Shown here one piece after another: positions 63,671 to 64,000 of a stretch of DNA of 64,000 nt (position 1 is its first letter; each line of letters begins with the position of its first letter). This stretch comes from Ramazzottius varieornatus (Eukaryota > Tardigrada > Eutardigrada > Parachela > Ramazzottiidae), in NCBI GenBank assembly GCA_001949185.1, contig BDGG01000010.1, forward strand, positions 1,311,773 through 1,375,772, written 5' to 3'. Under the pieces are notes generated by a model that did not search any database, was not told the origin of the DNA, and saw only the letters and a list, made by a program, of their open reading frames with translations. A program made the position numbers and the translations under genes.

Positions 63671-64000
63671 CGTACCGTGCTAATCCGATCTTCCCCACTT
63701 TTCAATTGTTGCTATATTGAAGGTCCGTATCCTGGATATCAAAAACCCTCCGACAAACTCCTGTTATTCCTTAGTCAACCACCTGTAAGAAACAGACACG
63801 GAAAAGTCAGAAAGCAAAAGATCGCGACGGCAGGTCGGGCAGGACATTAACAGACAATGAGACGTACGGCGCGTACCTCTTTTATGCCTGTGAAGGGCAA
63901 ACCCAGAGAAGCTTCTGATCCGACAACTGAGAGGAAGTCATCCGAAAAAATCGAGCATAATTATGAGCGTAGGACAAAATAGGAGACACGGATACTGGCT
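63671..64000. other. Right edge of window, unresolved
   Basis: Probably intron or upstream exons of the minus-strand gene whose 3' exons lie at 63139-63670. No exon could be fixed. Confidence 0.3.

Overview
This is eukaryotic DNA from a compact animal genome. Genes are multi-exon. Most introns are about 60-80 nt with GT...AG ends, and conserved animal proteins can be joined exon to exon without breaking frame. The compact architecture and the gene content suggest a small ecdysozoan such as a tardigrade; that placement is inference, because no rRNA or mitochondrial marker is present. A 50-base N gap flanked by G runs (23992-24041) shows this is a draft scaffold.

Layout, left to right. 523-7687 (+): DNA topoisomerase II in 21 exons, complete. 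7688-10540: no gene seen. 10541-16659 (+): a secreted, mucin-like protein with several von Willebrand type C domains and at least 14 degenerate copies of a short Pro/Asp/Glu-Gly motif. 17257-17595 (+): barrier-to-autointegration factor. 17975-21231 (-): a 1030-residue acidic and coiled-coil protein I do not recognise. 21892-23405 (+): a small type I membrane protein of the TP53I13-like family. 25396-27271 (+): AATF/Che-1 (Bfr2), a ribosome-biogenesis and stress factor. 28229-40252 (+): ASAP-type ArfGAP (BAR-PH-ArfGAP-ankyrin-SH3) with a 6.4-kb first intron that holds a possible second first exon. 40825-44476 (-): cytoplasmic poly(A)-binding protein. 46089-46871 (+): ribosomal protein L6/eL6. 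47104-55172 (-): KIF13-type kinesin-3 with FHA and CAP-Gly domains, lacking its first exon(s). 55173-63138: no gene could be assembled, only weak minus-strand exon candidates. 63139 onward (-): the last exons of an unrecognised gene that probably runs off the right edge.

There is no operon or pathway cluster. These are mostly housekeeping genes: chromosome topology (TOP2, BAF), ribosome production and translation (AATF, PABP, RPL6), and membrane or cytoskeletal traffic (ASAP, KIF13). Neighbours are often convergent (BAF/coiled-coil, ASAP/PABP, RPL6/KIF13) or divergent (coiled-coil/TP53I13-like, PABP/RPL6).

The most notable non-genic signal is two families of short inverted-repeat (MITE-like) elements scattered mainly through introns. 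Family A has a core of AAGTGGCGCAC...GTGCGCCACTT, and the best copies end in about 15-bp terminal inverted repeats. Family B is about 50 bp, with arms CCTGCATAC...GTATGCAGG. A separate ~200-bp foldback lies just upstream of AATF. Splice junctions were placed by eye from splice consensus, phase and protein homology; none is supported by transcript data.
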